The translations under genes were made by a program, and so were the position numbers. Positions 1 to 11,640 of a stretch of 64,000 bases of DNA are shown piece by piece. The first letter of the stretch is position 1; each line of letters opens with the position of its first letter. The notes under the pieces are model-generated. The model worked only from the letters and a program-made list of their open reading frames with translations. It was not told the DNA's origin and made no database searches. The stretch comes from Telopea speciosissima (taxonomy: Eukaryota; Streptophyta; Magnoliopsida; Proteales; Proteaceae), in contig NC_057918.1 of NCBI RefSeq assembly GCF_018873765.1, positions 10,114,862-10,178,861 of the forward strand, in the 5' to 3' direction.

Positions 1-51
1 CTATGGCCATGAGGAACACCCTTTGATCACAGTGATGGAGGAAGAGTATTT

Positions 52-387
52 GTGGCTAAGGTCTACACATATACGAGTGAAAGCCAGCCTTTCAATAGTC
101 TTGGTACTTCAATCCGTAAACAAGGGTTTCCCAAGGACAAAGCCTATGCTACACAAACCATCCTCACCCCATTAGTGGAGGAGGAGACCAGGGAGGAAGC
201 TGAGGTCGACATGATGGAGCTGCGTGAGGTGGTCCCATTGCCAGAGAATGATGGGTTTCCGGCTGCCAAACCTGGGGCCACACTCAAGAGCATGTTGTTT
301 GTCTTTATCCTTAGAGAATTTGAAGATGAAAAAGCCAATATCAAACAGATTTGTATCTATAGACCACACGAACTTTCCATTTCTTAG
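52..387 (+). other. Unrecognised open reading frame, possibly repeat-derived
   Basis: An open frame of 111 codons with an acidic middle (runs of E and D around residues 43-55). I recognise no domain. It lies opposite to, and probably within, the GT14 intron, in a GC-rich patch of about 900 bases unlike the AT-rich DNA around it, so a transposon-derived or captured fragment is more likely than a host gene. The frame may begin left of the window edge. No splice structure or homologue could be assigned. Confidence 0.2.
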
Positions 388-2011
388 AAAGATAACCCCT
401 TGACAATGTGGAAAGGAGAGTGCCGGCCGATGAAATGGCCGATCAGGGAGCTTTGCCACTTGCGGGCTTTGCTATCAAGTAAGTTGATGGGCAAAGGGTA
501 ACCTAGGAGTTGTCGACATAAGAGGGGGAGACAAACCGGAGGAGGAGCCCTTGTTGCCAGGAGAGCTGGATTGTCCAAAGAATGCCCTCCAAGCTGCTCC
601 TATCCTGGGGGCAAATAGGAGACCGCGGGGGAGCTGCATGGGGGTGAGGGTGCTGGGGAGGTGAGGGCAGCACCCCAGGGCTGCCGGCCAAGGCGGAATG
701 GAAAGCAGAAGGGGAGGAGAGATTATCGGCAAGGGAGGTACATACACATTAACCAAAAACTTATTCAAAAAAGGAATTTGATCTGTCCTAGGCAGAAAAT
801 AGGAGACCGTGGCTGAGATGCATGGGAAGGAGGGTGCTAGGAAAGTATCCAGAGACCCACAAACTTTCCATTGATTAGAAAGAGAAGTTTTGTGCATTTT
901 ATTATTCAACCATATTAGTAAAACTTTTTCTATACTTTCATATTTTTTTTTATTAACATGTCAAAATTATGAGTTTAATAGAGGATATGCATAACTATAT
1001 TAGTAATTTATACATTGCATTTATAAGAAGTTTTACTCCTAGGAAGCTCCAATTTTTTTACCATCAAAACATGATTCCCATTACCTAGGTTCACTAATCA
1101 GTTCTCATCAAGGTACCCCTCTTTTTGCCACATTAGAATTTCTATCAGAGGAATCAGTCAGATCATCATCACTCTAATCCCATCATCACAAGGGTTCAGA
1201 GGTGTGGAATTTGTTCTTCCATAAGAAAAAAACATCTACTGAACAATGAATAGAAAGTCATAACCCACATTTTAAGATCATCAGTTTCATGCATCAGAAT
1301 CTCTAAATCAATATATGTTCTCTTGTCAACAATCCACAAGTGGCAGTGAGATAGCTTATATTGCTGTGCAATACCAACATTTAAACAAGGAAAAAACTTA
1401 ACTCATTCTCACCACTATTACTATTAGTCATCTAGACTATACAAATCAAACAGGTTGACCCAAATGTTGCCAACAAAGTCAAAACTGCAACTACTCTTCA
1501 AGCTATGTAGAATTCTTCACATACCCTTTAAGGTAAAACGGTTCAGGCATCATATTAGCAAAAGACATTTTCTTTCTGACACTGCATTTGCCATCCTAGA
1601 TGAAAGATTTTGCCTTAACATTTGTCAAAAAAGTTGAAAACATTAAAGTTACAAGACTGAAAATAATAGTTCTATCTGCAAACCGAATAAAAACTAGACC
1701 CTTCATGCTTGAAAACAAGTACACTGGATTTTTTTAGCACACAATATTCCACGTGCAAATATCTCTCGTGCTCAATTGAATCTCAGAGAACTATCTTGTA
1801 TGTGTTATATCTTCTTATCACTCTTTTATAGGTTAGTACTTGTATTCTGCTTAGCTCAATAAAGTACTATTTTCCAATTCTTTTATATTCCATTTTAAGC
1901 CAGATACCTTTTTACGTACAGAAGCAGTTTCTACACAGGCACATCGCACATGTAGAGAGGAACCTCTACATGGACACCTTTGAACATCAATATCTGCCAT
2001 ATGACATTGTA

Positions 2012-2116
2012 GCATAGCTGTCAAGGCGCCACCTAGCAAAGGGTGCCTTGTTGGTGTCACCTTGGTTTTTTCCCCCCTCCAACACCTAGGTCACCTAGAC
2101 GCCGTGACAACTATGC
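2012..2116. repeat. Small foldback element (MITE-like)
   Basis: The left end (gcatagctgtcaaggcgcc) pairs with the reverse complement of the right end (gcatagttgtcacggcgtc), and the match continues with small differences through about 35 bases on each side. The whole unit is about 105 bp. No clear target duplication was identified. It probably lies inside the GT14 intron. Confidence 0.55.
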
Positions 2117-3413
2117 ATTATAGTTCCCTTTCTTTTTCTTTATTAGGGTGAGGGAGAATGAGGGATTGTATGCGAGATCTTTTATTTGGGAGGGTTGGTT
2201 GGATAATGAAAATTTCTGATAAAAAGGAAGGATACATGTATAAAAAGATTAGAAAAAATAAGAATCTTCAAGAAGAAATGTGGAGAACGCAAAAAAAACC
2301 AAGCAATCAAAGACTAAATGACAGAAACCTTGTACAAGATCCTGTAAAAATACTTGCTTTGCAAACTTATCAGCCAACACGTGGTTGTACATGAAATGGA
2401 TTGGAATAAGATGCTAGTTGTGGATGTAACTGCCTGAGCTTCCTTTATGAAATGGGATAGCCTCCAAGGATCATTGCACCAAGTAGTGAACCAAGTTGGA
2501 TGGCATGCCAAATAACTAAAGAAAGATATTTACAAACTGTGAGCGAAACATTGACTGTGCTAGTTCTCCTACCAAGTCTACTTATCCGCAGCTTCCCAAT
2601 AAAAAAGCCTCCTAGAGACTAGTTTCCATTTCCCACCTAAATCTTTTTTCTGCTGACTGCATCTTATGCGCTCTAATAGTTAACTCAAATGCAATAGGGG
2701 ATACCCCTCACCAGGAAAGAATACTGGATAAGTCTCATAAGACCTAATATGCCTAACAAGTTGCACCAAAATCAGCAATAATACTACAGTTGCAATTTAT
2801 ATGTTTCACAAAATTCCATTCTATCTTATTTCAATGCCAATTGAGAGAACTTCTGGCTTTAATTCTTTATACAATGATTTCTTAAGAATAACAAATTAAA
2901 TAAAGCATTAAGGAAAACAATTTTCTATAATTGATTATAGAAAAATATCAGAAACAGCACTTAACACAGAGCACATAGTAGAACATACTAGGCATACTAG
3001 AGCATTGAGAAACCAATTTTCTAAGACATCATACAAACTCCACCTTCAGAATAAGAATAAACATGGACGTCAAGAAAAAAAAATAAGAAGGAAATATCAA
3101 ATGGTCTCCATAGAACGATCAGAAGCATACATCCTCCTTTTTTCCTCCCAAATTATTACAAGTCGTTTCCGAAAACTTATCTAAGAATAGCAGGTTTCTT
3201 GAATAACTAAATTGCATTAGCTGGACACCTCAGTATAATGTGTAGCATTGTGGAAAACAAAATGCAACTATAAAAGTAAGCAATTTGACAAAAGCAGATC
3301 CCAAATGAAAAAGAAACAGAAGCGAGAGACTGATTGATGATGGAATTAACAACAGAAGAAGAAAAAAAATAGAAACCAAAGGCCAAAAAGCTAAAATTTT
3401 TAGCGAAGTTCAC

Positions 3414-4355
3414 CTGTGAAGAGTTTGAAGGCAGTGGGAATGCTTCGCCTCTGGGTAATGAAGAAAACATCAGATTTCTTGGTCATATACAACCCAGGAT
3501 CTACAATAATTGGTTTTGCCCGCTGAAACCTAGGCAAGAAACCAAAAACCAATATCAGCCAATTTCCAATCAAAGATTCAAACCAAATATGGATCTAAAT
3601 AGAAGGGGAATTGGACTTACTCCTTCCACCCAATGTCGCTGGTATGATCGATGAAATTGAGATCCCGGGGCAAATAAGAGAGCGTGTGCAACAGATCTAA
3701 CCACGGAAAGGCACCAATTAGTTGAAAGTTCATAACAGATCACTAACCAGAGCAATTGAATAAGCAAAACTGACTAACCGTCTTGAGTAACGAGGGGATA
3801 ATCGGAGGCACTGAGATTGATGAACCAGTCCCACTCGCCACCTTCCTTCAACAAGATGGCTGCGGCGTGGAGCGTGTTGGCGACCATGGTGGGGCCCCTA
3901 TAGGTGACAAGATTGGCCTTGGTGATCATTCGGACATTACCCACCGAGGTAAAGACCCGATGTGTCCTCACGAACTCGAAGAGATCGCTTCGTTCCTTGG
4001 GAGAGGACTCGAGGTCAAGATGGACGATGTAGCGGTTGAGAGGGTGGTAGAGGGCAAGTAGAGTACGTTTCAGCATCTCACCATCGCCGGCTGAGCCGGA
4101 AATAAGGTAGGCGATGCGAGGGGGTGGAGGAAGGGAAGACAAGGAGAGAGGGCGGAGCTTGGACTCGACGAAGACGGCACCAGAAGCGGTGGCTGACCGA
4201 TAGAGAGGGAAGAGCAGAGTTCCGTCTGGGGAGATGAGGGTTGTGAGAAAGAGAAGGAAAAGCGAGACCAAAGACCCTATTGCCAAGGGAAAGATCCATT
4301 TCCTCTCCATATGTGGTGGTTGCCTCAGATGCAGATAACTCTTTAGACCCTTCAT
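3414..4355 (-). CDS. GT14 family glycosyltransferase (beta-glucuronosyltransferase-like), 5' part of gene
   Basis: Three exons can be placed on the minus strand: 4355-3779, 3696-3621 and 3529-3414. All junctions are GT-AG and the phases fit, giving the first 256 residues. A membrane anchor (about residues 19-42, WIFPLAIGSLVSLFLLFLTT) follows a short basic N-terminus, typical of a type II Golgi protein. The core-2/I-branching (GT14) domain follows, with conserved blocks IAYLISGSAGDGEMLKRTL, YIVHLDLES, WDWFINLSASDYPLVTQDD, LNFIDHTSDIGWKE and PIIVDPGLYMTKKSDVF. Plant members with this layout add glucuronic acid to arabinogalactan-protein glycans (GlcAT14 type); that role is inferred from the family. 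The third exon ends at KLFTG with a good donor site, but the C-terminal exons are not in the window, so the gene is cut by the left edge. A GA repeat lies in the leader just before the ATG. Confidence 0.93.
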
Positions 4356-4356
4356 T

Positions 4357-4360
<4 letters not shown>

Positions 4361-4391
<31 letters not shown>

Positions 4392-4396
4392 TCTCT
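4361..4396. repeat. (CT)n / (GA)n microsatellite in GT14 leader
   Basis: A CT dinucleotide tract begins 5 bases upstream of the GT14 start codon. On the gene's strand it reads as (GA)n in the 5' leader. A second CT tract lies at 4688-4722. GA repeats in plant leaders and promoters can bind BPC/GAGA-type factors; nothing here shows that this one does. Confidence 0.8.
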
Positions 4397-4683
4397 GCTT
4401 CCTTACTTGTCAGAGAGAGAAGAGAACTGAGAAAGACACTGTTAAAATTGATTTCGTATCATCGCTCTCTTCAGCTTCTCCAATGGCGGTGCTCACTTTG
4501 ATAGCTTTGTGGAATTAAATGAGAAATCAGGAACTGAAATATGTTAGAACAGGGCGCTCACACAGTTTCAGGAGAAGATTACACAGAGGGAAAGGGAACG
4601 GAGGGTATAAGACTCTGTCTCATCAGTCTACTTCATATGTTCACAATGGCAGCCAAAGGAAGAAGAATAGCTGTTTAGGTAGG

Positions 4684-4725
<42 letters not shown>

Positions 4726-5224
4726 TAACTCGTAAGTCGTAACTCGAAACTCGACCCTCGTAACTCACAAGTAATTAAAGGGCCAATTATTATCACTATC
4801 CTACACCTAGCTTATATTTACTAAAATTATCCTATCTTAAACTTCTTTTCAGAAATTATCTTTCTTTTAAATTTTTACATCTCCTTCTACCCTCATGTTT
4901 TTAAATACTCAGACTGCCTTTCCTATTCACCTAGTACCCTGCCAATCTATTTAACCTACCATTCTTTTTCTATTTTTTTATTTTTTTATCATTAAAATAG
5001 TAAAAAATGAAAGCACCTATCCGCTTCTTCTCTCTCCCATTTTTTACTCCATTCGTTTTTTTTTGTTTTTTTCTTCAATTATTCTATTTAATTAATTTTT
5101 TATTCAATATTTCATCCTCATCATTCTTCTTCGAACAGATTGACCTGATCTTCATCGTGATCCAGTTCTTCTCCTTTGTCTCTGTTATATGTGCGTTCCC
5201 TTCTTTGAAACCGAATTATCTTTC

Positions 5225-5431
5225 ATGGATTCTCAACTAAAATCGCCAAGAAGGCAAAGACAATTCAATGATATGATTGATATTGTGTCGTTCTATCTCA
5301 TGGTTGTGAGGTTGAGGAGAGATGAAGATGTTCGTGTAGAGATCAATTGTAATGGAGAGGGAGGGTTGCCTTCTGTTTCTGTGAATATGAAGAGGGAGAA
5401 GAAGAGTGATGACTTGAGAATCGCATTGTAG
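5225..5431 (+). CDS. 68-residue reading frame inside the MULE, unknown
   Basis: An open frame starting MDSQLKSPRRQRQFNDM and ending KKSDDLRIAL, in the unique interior between the long TIRs. It has a basic N-terminus and a mixed charged C-terminal half with a VRVEINCNGEGG-like stretch. I do not recognise a family. Because MULE interiors often carry captured host sequence, this may be a captured exon fragment. Expression is unknown. Confidence 0.25.
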   Translation: MDSQLKSPRRQRQFNDMIDIVSFYLMVVRLRRDEDVRVEINCNGEGGLPSVSVNMKREKKSDDLRIAL

Positions 5432-5524
5432 GTTAATAAAAAATAAAAAACACGTAAAGGTAAATTGAATAAAAAGAGTAAGAGAGAGAAGAAATGGGGT
5501 TCTTTGAATAGAGTTGATCTGTTC

Positions 5525-5768
5525 CATGGTTTTAGAGCACAATATCGAAACGGGTATCGGTAACCTACAAAATCGATACGATACCAATACAGTATCGGCC
5601 TGTATCAGACAATATTACCCTTGAATCTCCTTAAAAAATATTTTTTTTGACTATTTTACCCCTTGTTTGTACCGTGCTATTGATATGGTATCGGCACAGT
5701 GTCAGTGACTAGTAAAACCAATACGTATTGCCTAATACAGGCGGTACGATACCGATACTTAGAACCAT
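5525..5768. mobile_element. Nested TATCG-rich MITE with 9-bp target duplication
   Basis: The ends are inverted: catggttttag at the left and cttagaaccat at the right. The duplicated host sequence gatctgttc occurs directly on both sides (5516-5524 and 5769-5777), at the inner edge of the right TIR of the surrounding MULE, so this element inserted after the MULE formed. The interior is rich in TATCGATA-like and GGTATCGGTA-like words. Similar but decayed copies occur near 7870-8080, 22990-23095 and 41425-41545. Confidence 0.7.
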
Positions 5769-6839
5769 GATCTGTTCAAAGAAGAACGATGATGATGAAA
5801 TGTTGAATAAAAAATTAATTAAATAAATAAATTGAAGAAAAAATAAAAATAAATAAATAGAGTAAAAAATGGGAGAGAGAAGAAACAGGTGGGTGCTTTC
5901 ATTTTTTACTATTTTAATGACAAAATAGTAAAAAATAGAAGAAAAATGATAGGTTAAATGGATTAGTAGGTTACTAGGTGAAAGAAAGGACAATCTGGGT
6001 ATTTAAAAATATGAGGGTAGAAAGAGATGTAAAAGTTTAAAAGCAGGGTAGTTTCTGAAAATAATTTTAATAAATATAGGCTAAGTGTAGGATAATGATA
6101 GTAATTGCCCCGTAATTAAACTCATATAAGGATGGTTAGGTAAAGAAGGGGAAGTCTTGCTTACGCTTTTAAGTGTGTTTTAATTAGAACTCATGCAGCC
6201 GTTCCTACCGAGTGCGCCTTTCTGTTAACGACTAATAAATGGTGGGTGTAATAAGTATAACTACTACTACTAGTACGTAATGAACAACAACTTCAATTCT
6301 CCCCTGACACTTGGAGGTTCAGAGTAAGCGTTTGGAGGTCTAACAACTACCCACGTCTAATACTTGGGTCCCACTTGGCAGTTCTGATCAAATATTAATG
6401 TTAAAATGTCTTAACATCATCAGCTTTGAAGTCTAAAGAACCAATGTGGGGCCAGGGCTGCTTTTATTGTATCCTTTTTTACACGTTAGAAAAAGGAATT
6501 CCAGTTATAATTAATAAAATTTATTTAAAAAAGAAAGTAGTTATTCATGTAATAATGGAAAATTAGAAAGATAAATTTGAATTATAATCACTTATGCACA
6601 TGTGGCATAATAGATGTTTTGTGACATTTAAAAATCTGTTATGCATAATAGATGTTTTGTGACATTTAAAAATTAACAGATATTTGTGATAATAATAATT
6701 CATAAAAAAAAATTGAAGATGGTTTTCTTGTTCTCAATGCATATAATCTAGTTATACATATTAAATTTTAATCTAAAAAGAGTTGATCATGTGACGACCT
6801 AGTTATTCTAGCATCAGCCTATTGATCGAGCACACATAA

Positions 6840-6957
6840 ACATAGGGTGTTTGGGGGGGAGGGGGGAATATATATGGCAGACAGAGAGTCGAACACAAGA
6901 CCTCCTTGGTCTTACTGTCAATACACCGTTGGTGCCACCATTGTGCTATAAAAGCAC
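6840..6957 (-). mobile_element. tRNA-derived SINE-like copy
   Basis: Read on the minus strand, a pol III A box (tagcacaatgg, 6948-6938) is followed, about 45 bases on, by a B box (gttcgactc, 6894-6886), the spacing seen in tRNA genes and tRNA-derived SINEs. The sequence does not fold as an intact tRNA by my reading, so SINE is the better call. The 3' end runs into a short AT and poly-C stretch. Ends and target duplication are not resolved. Confidence 0.45.
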
Positions 6958-7729
6958 CCACTTAATTATCTAATGGTTAGATTCATCATTTGATCGTTTC
7001 ATATGGTGTAATTAAATGTTTTGAATAAAAACCCTCTGGTTTTATTTGCCAACAACAAAACTTTTGTCAAAAGAAAAAACACGAGGAAAGGCAATAGATT
7101 CATTCATGGGCATGCTAATGAAAGATAGGTTGATTGGCAACTATTTATTACTATGTGGAAAGTTGATTCCTCAATTCTTTTTTTTTTTTTTGGGTGAAAT
7201 GATTCCCCAATTCTTACCATTGGATATATAAAGCATGGTTTAGATTGATCACTTATAAATTTATAAGTTGCGAATTCAATCATTTTTACCCTTTTATGTA
7301 TGCACCATGCAACCTTAGTCGTCAAATGTTCCATTTACATCTTTTGGTGGTCTTTAATTTTTCAAAAATTTAGTTTACTACTTAGCTACCTACTTTTGGA
7401 TTGAAAATTAGTAACATGAAAAAGAAATCTTATGATATATCTATCCACAAAATTTCAGCCTCATCCAACATGACTTAGTGGTAAAAAAAATAGTTATATG
7501 TGTACATATTTTTGGTAGGTGTTCCTATAGTGAGAAATTCTTCTCATTAGAGGCATGTGGTTCATTTTAAACCTAAGAAATGTGGCCAGTTTTGGTTCCC
7601 TCATATGACAAAGAATACCCTATAGGAGTAGAGGACCACAATATTACTTAAGACAAACCCGGATAAGTCCAAGTCTCGACTGGAGCATTGGTCACTCTTC
7701 TTCTTAAGCAATAAAGATACCTGGTTCTG

Positions 7730-7865
7730 ATTGCACTCGATATGGAGTGATCGAACAGGTTCGGGTTCGATTTCCACTTTTAGAATTGACTCGGTTCTTG
7801 GTTTGGTTTCGATTCATACCATCAAGGCATGGAACCGAATGACCGAAACCGAACCGATTGACACC
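7730..7865. repeat. hAT-like terminal fragment
   Basis: This patch is rich in ccgaaaccgaacc-type words and ends with ccgattgacacccttac, which matches the terminal gttgacacccct of the intact hAT element at 61727-62847. The other end is missing, so it is read as a decayed fragment. Confidence 0.35.
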
Positions 7866-7866
7866 C

Positions 7867-8080
7867 TTACTTTAGGTATGGTTTTGTATCCACTGTATCA
7901 GTCAATATTAGATATCATTGGTACCTAATTTTGATATGATGCCAATATAGATTAAGAGTATATTTGTTTCTAAATTTGCACTCGATATGGATTTAATCTA
8001 GCCAATTCATATCATACGATATTGATATCAGTATCGACAATGACTGACATGGACATCAATATCAATACTTAAAACCTTAG
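7867..8080. repeat. Decayed TATCG-rich MITE
   Basis: Repeated tatcgat-, gatatca- and atcaatac-like words end in caatacttaaaaccttag, resembling the end of the nested MITE at 5525-5768. It is too diverged for ends or a target duplication to be placed. Confidence 0.35.
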
Positions 8081-9689
8081 TTATGCCTATTAAGTCAGAA
8101 CGTCGATCTAGGGCTTGCCCTGCTGATTCACTATTCCCTTGAGAGAACTGCATCAAGAGCTTGATCGGTGATTGAAATTTTCTCCGTACTATGTGGGCTC
8201 TCTACCAAACATAGATGTTGATTCCTGCCCCACAATTAATGTAGGGTAGGAAATCCATCCCACATTATTGGCAAGGAAAACCCTCTCCCAATAAATAAAT
8301 AAGGAGAAAAATAAATCGATAGAGCTGTAAGTCAAGGGGATGGCGAGTTACTTGGAATGTTCTCATTTGGGAAGTCTATAAACTCGAAAACATCACCAGT
8401 TTTGTCATCTTCTGTATTTTAAAATCATTTTTTTATCTCTTTTCTACGTAATCTGAAGTAGTGGTTTCAGATCTCTATAGATTTTATACATCTCTTAATC
8501 AATTTATACAAGGAGGGATAAAAGGGGGAAAACAAAAACACTCACATGGCTAGGATTATCTATTCAAATCTTTAAAAAAAATCAAAATAATTATTTTTTG
8601 GTCAACAATAATAACCACCACTTCATTTTGCTTAGGTTGTTTTCACTAATTTTCTTTATTTAATTACGACACTTTGTCAGCTTGAATTAAAATTTGACAC
8701 TTAAATAAGGAAAGTGGAGCCTATACTTATCACTAACATTTGAACCTCACCTAATCTACCACACAAAAAATAATAAAATAGATATTGCCCTTGCATCTGC
8801 TCAACTTTAAATTTCTGTTTTTTTTTTTTTAGTTATCATTAAAAATAGAAGAGAAACACTTAGTAGATTTTACCAATATTTGTGGTATATAGGTTTCTGA
8901 CTCATATAAAAGTTAAAATGATTTTGCTTTGTGTACATTATATGAATCTTTTTATTTTGTAATTTAATTGATATCACAAGTTCAAATTTAGTGCTTCTAA
9001 GTTTCTATAAGCTTCAACACAATATCAAAGTTTTTAATTAGGGATTTTCTTATTGATAACCCTTATCAAATAATTTGTAACCTTACTTCTTTACCTTTTT
9101 AGTATGATATACAATTTATTTTTCAATGAAGATAATAATATCATTTCACATATGTATTTAAAAAAAAAAAAACATGATAATGACATAATGATATAACACT
9201 TTCAATTTATTTTTGAAAATCATTTTATATTTTTATCTTAAAAAAAAAATTATGAATAAAACAAAGGACAGTTAGAAGATGTGACGTTTTAAATATACCT
9301 ATAGAGATGTTATTTAGATACTTCATTTTTAATAAAGATAAATATTGTTTGGATGGTCCCACATAGAGTGTCATACCCTACCTTCATTTTGAAAGAACAA
9401 TGTCTTAGAATGATAATTTTATTTTTTTTTCTCTTTTTCCTATTCTATTTTATTGGTTCATAAACTATCAAAGAACAAGTCATCCATAGGAAAATTGTGC
9501 ATCATACGACAAACATATTTGGTCACATCATTGCTCTTGGGTCCACCTAGGTATTATATTTTGATGAACGTTTTTATCTCACCATACCCAATGAGTTCAT
9601 CAATGACGTACCATCAGAGGAACACTGTTAATATTATTACTATGTAATGTCAAAAGATGAGGATTAAAATGCCATATTCTTTATTTAAT

Positions 9690-9699
<10 letters not shown>

Positions 9700-9721
<22 letters not shown>

Positions 9722-9728
9722 GGGGGGG
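9700..9728. repeat. Poly-G tract next to poly-T
   Basis: A run of about 21 G, then A and seven more G, follows about 11 T. On the minus strand this reads C(n)A(n). Similar C(n)A(n) tracts occur at 12261-12291 (minus), 33094-33157 (plus) and 48891-48918 (plus). Confidence 0.8.
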
Positions 9729-10114
9729 TGTTAAATTCTTGCATTCATATTTATGTGGTGGTATTGTTGTATCACTTATGGGAGAATGTTTACTGTGCCA
9801 ACGGCACAGGCTGCGCCCAAACACATGGGGTGGATGAAATGACCACCCTACCCTCCTGAATAACAGGTCCATGTGTCTAGGCACAGGCTATGCTGTGGCA
9901 TAGAGAACATCACTCCATCACTTATTTAACACATTACACATTAGCAGCCTTCTCCCCCTCTCCTCCAAAAATAACAAATAAATAAAGGAAAAACATCCCT
10001 GCTTTGGTGGTGCCCTCTACTCCTTCTCACAGGGCACCGTGAAATGACGCCTTTGCCACCTGGATAGATACCTAGGCACGCTCCCCCATTGGCCTAGATA
10101 CTAGTGTAGAGACT

Positions 10115-10693
10115 TTGGGTGTCAATTTCAAGCCTGGCACGGCACGGCTGGCCCGATGGAGACCGACCGTATAAAGTTTGAACCAAACCGAATTGGCCCG
10201 ATTAATAAACATGTCGCACTCAAGCCCGACCCATTTATAATCGGTCGTTCCTAGTGCAAGGGTTTAGCTTAACGGTCACCTGACCAACCCAACCCTTTAA
10301 TCACTACAAAAAATTCAAAATTCTCATTTTACCCCCAATGCCCATAAACTAAAGATAAGGCAATGTTAAGACAAGCTTTTAATATAAAAAAGGGGAAAAA
10401 GATAGGTTAATTGAACCTTACCTTTGGCCAAATGGTTGGTGGTTAGAGGATTTGTTGCATAGACATGTTTTTAGTCACAATTTGTTTACAGTTAAACAGG
10501 CATTTAGCCTGGTTAAAGCCCAATTAAGGAAGTTCGACTAAAAACCGAGTCCGACCGACTGAATATAAACCATACCATATCCATCCAATGTAAGCCCAAT
10601 TAGATAAATGGTCAGGCATGGTGCAACACTTCAAAATGGTCAAGCCCAATTAGATCCGATCGAGACCTGCCTGGCCCGACTGATTAACACCCT
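10115..10693. mobile_element. Non-autonomous hAT-like element
   Basis: The left end ttgggtgtcaattt and the right end (reverse complement agggtgttaatcag) form short inverted termini like those of plant hAT elements. The flanks tagagact and tagagaat agree at 7 of 8 bases, fitting an aged 8-bp duplication. The interior is rich in cccgac and ccgatt words, as in the intact element at 61727-62847, and has no transposase frame. Confidence 0.5.
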
Positions 10694-10913
10694 TAGAGAA
10701 TAGAGAGTAGAGAGTAGAGACCATGCGACCTAACAACTATCTCATGCCCTCATGCCCTCATGCCCATAAATAAATAAAAACCTTGTATTTATGCTTGCTT
10801 TTATTCTATTTGGGTGCGTGTTATTGTCACCCAGGTCGTGCAGTGAGAAGTTTGTTTACTTTCTTTTGATCGTCACTTGTCTTTTTATTGTCAAAAGTTA
10901 GGTAAAAAATGGA

Positions 10914-11072
10914 GAATTTTTATCCTCTCCTGTTACAGCTCGGTGGTGTAACGCATCATGCGGCAACTGCACAGGCCATGTGCACCATGTGAGGCCTGCT
11001 GTGTCACATGGTTTATACAGTGCCGCACGATGCGTTACAGCACCGTGTTGTAACAGGAGACGATAACGATTC
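10914..11072. repeat. Foldback MITE with ~68-bp arms
   Basis: The left arm (starting gaatttttatcctctcctg) matches the reverse complement of the right arm (gaatcgttatcgtctcctg) with few differences through the shared word gtaacgcatc and on to a catgtg centre. The unit could fold into a near-continuous hairpin. No clear target duplication was found. Confidence 0.65.
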
Positions 11073-11384
11073 AAAAATGGATGGACCAAGTTTCCCTCCA
11101 CCCATAGTGAATGGGAATCCATTCACCACAGATGTGGGATGGGCGGAAGAGGACATTACGAGGGTGTTTTGGGAAATACCAAAATCCTATAAGGGTTTGT
11201 GAACCCTAGGATAGTGCGATGAATGTTCCAGCTCGGTAGAGGAAAACTGTCTAAGATGGATTTTTAAAATAATTTGAAAAGACTTATCTAAGGAAATAAC
11301 ACATCATGCAGAACTGTAGTCGTCTTGTACCTAGCTCTTGAAACTCTAGCTAGCAGTTCTAGCCACACCATGAACACATAATTT

Positions 11385-11640
11385 TCTATTTTTTGAGACA
11401 AGCAATAGATTCATTTTTTTAAGAACCAGATACATCAAGAATAGGAGATCTATGATTAGAGATGATCTCCATAATAATATAATATAATCTGGGACATGAC
11501 TCCATTCTCTATCTTGATTACAATTCAGCCCAAACCATCTAGCTAAAAAATGAGCACAAATTTTAATTACTTTATGAGCATACATCACCTGAAGATTAGA
11601 ATTATCCACAAGAACCTGTTAAGAATCTTGGATAATATCC
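11385..11640 (-). mobile_element. L1-type LINE 3' fragment (RNase H tail)
   Basis: The minus-strand frame contains VDNSNLQVMYAHKV and CAHFLARWFGLNC, resembling the C-terminal end of the RNase H domain in plant L1-type LINEs. Only the last part of the element is present, as expected for 5' truncation during target-primed reverse transcription. The exact limits are uncertain. Confidence 0.45.

Larger units (their letters stand above)
1..3413. other. GT14 intron or 3' region, no further exon found
   Basis: This stretch lies downstream, on the minus strand, of the third GT14 exon. I searched by eye for the next expected exon, which in this family starts near an SAWMVLSRS-like motif and carries a WGWDN motif, and did not find it. 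The DNA is mostly AT-rich and intron-like. The first 900 bases are more GC-rich and hold an unrecognised plus-strand reading frame. The simplest reading is a long last intron that runs past the left edge; a truncated gene cannot be excluded. Confidence 0.5.
4780..6111. mobile_element. Non-autonomous Mutator-like element with long TIRs
   Basis: Both ends are inverted copies: the left starts gggccaattattatcacta and the right, reverse complemented, starts ggggcaattactatcatta. The match continues for about 340-360 bases (roughly 4780-5140 against 5770-6111). A perfect 9-bp target duplication, gtaattaaa, flanks the element (4771-4779 and 6112-6120). Long TIRs plus a 9-bp duplication are the hallmark of MULEs. 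No transposase is visible. The interior holds a 68-codon reading frame and a nested smaller element (5525-5768). It lies about 420 bp upstream of the GT14 start codon, so it may have displaced or added promoter sequence. Confidence 0.85.
6112..9699. other. AT-rich intergenic DNA without a recognisable gene
   Basis: No open frame here resembles a protein. Apart from the SINE-like copy near 6.9 kb and two repeat remnants near 7.73-8.08 kb, I see only AT-rich sequence, short A and T runs, and a partial direct duplication around 6600-6670, where a block containing taatagatgttttgtgacat occurs twice. Confidence 0.6.
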
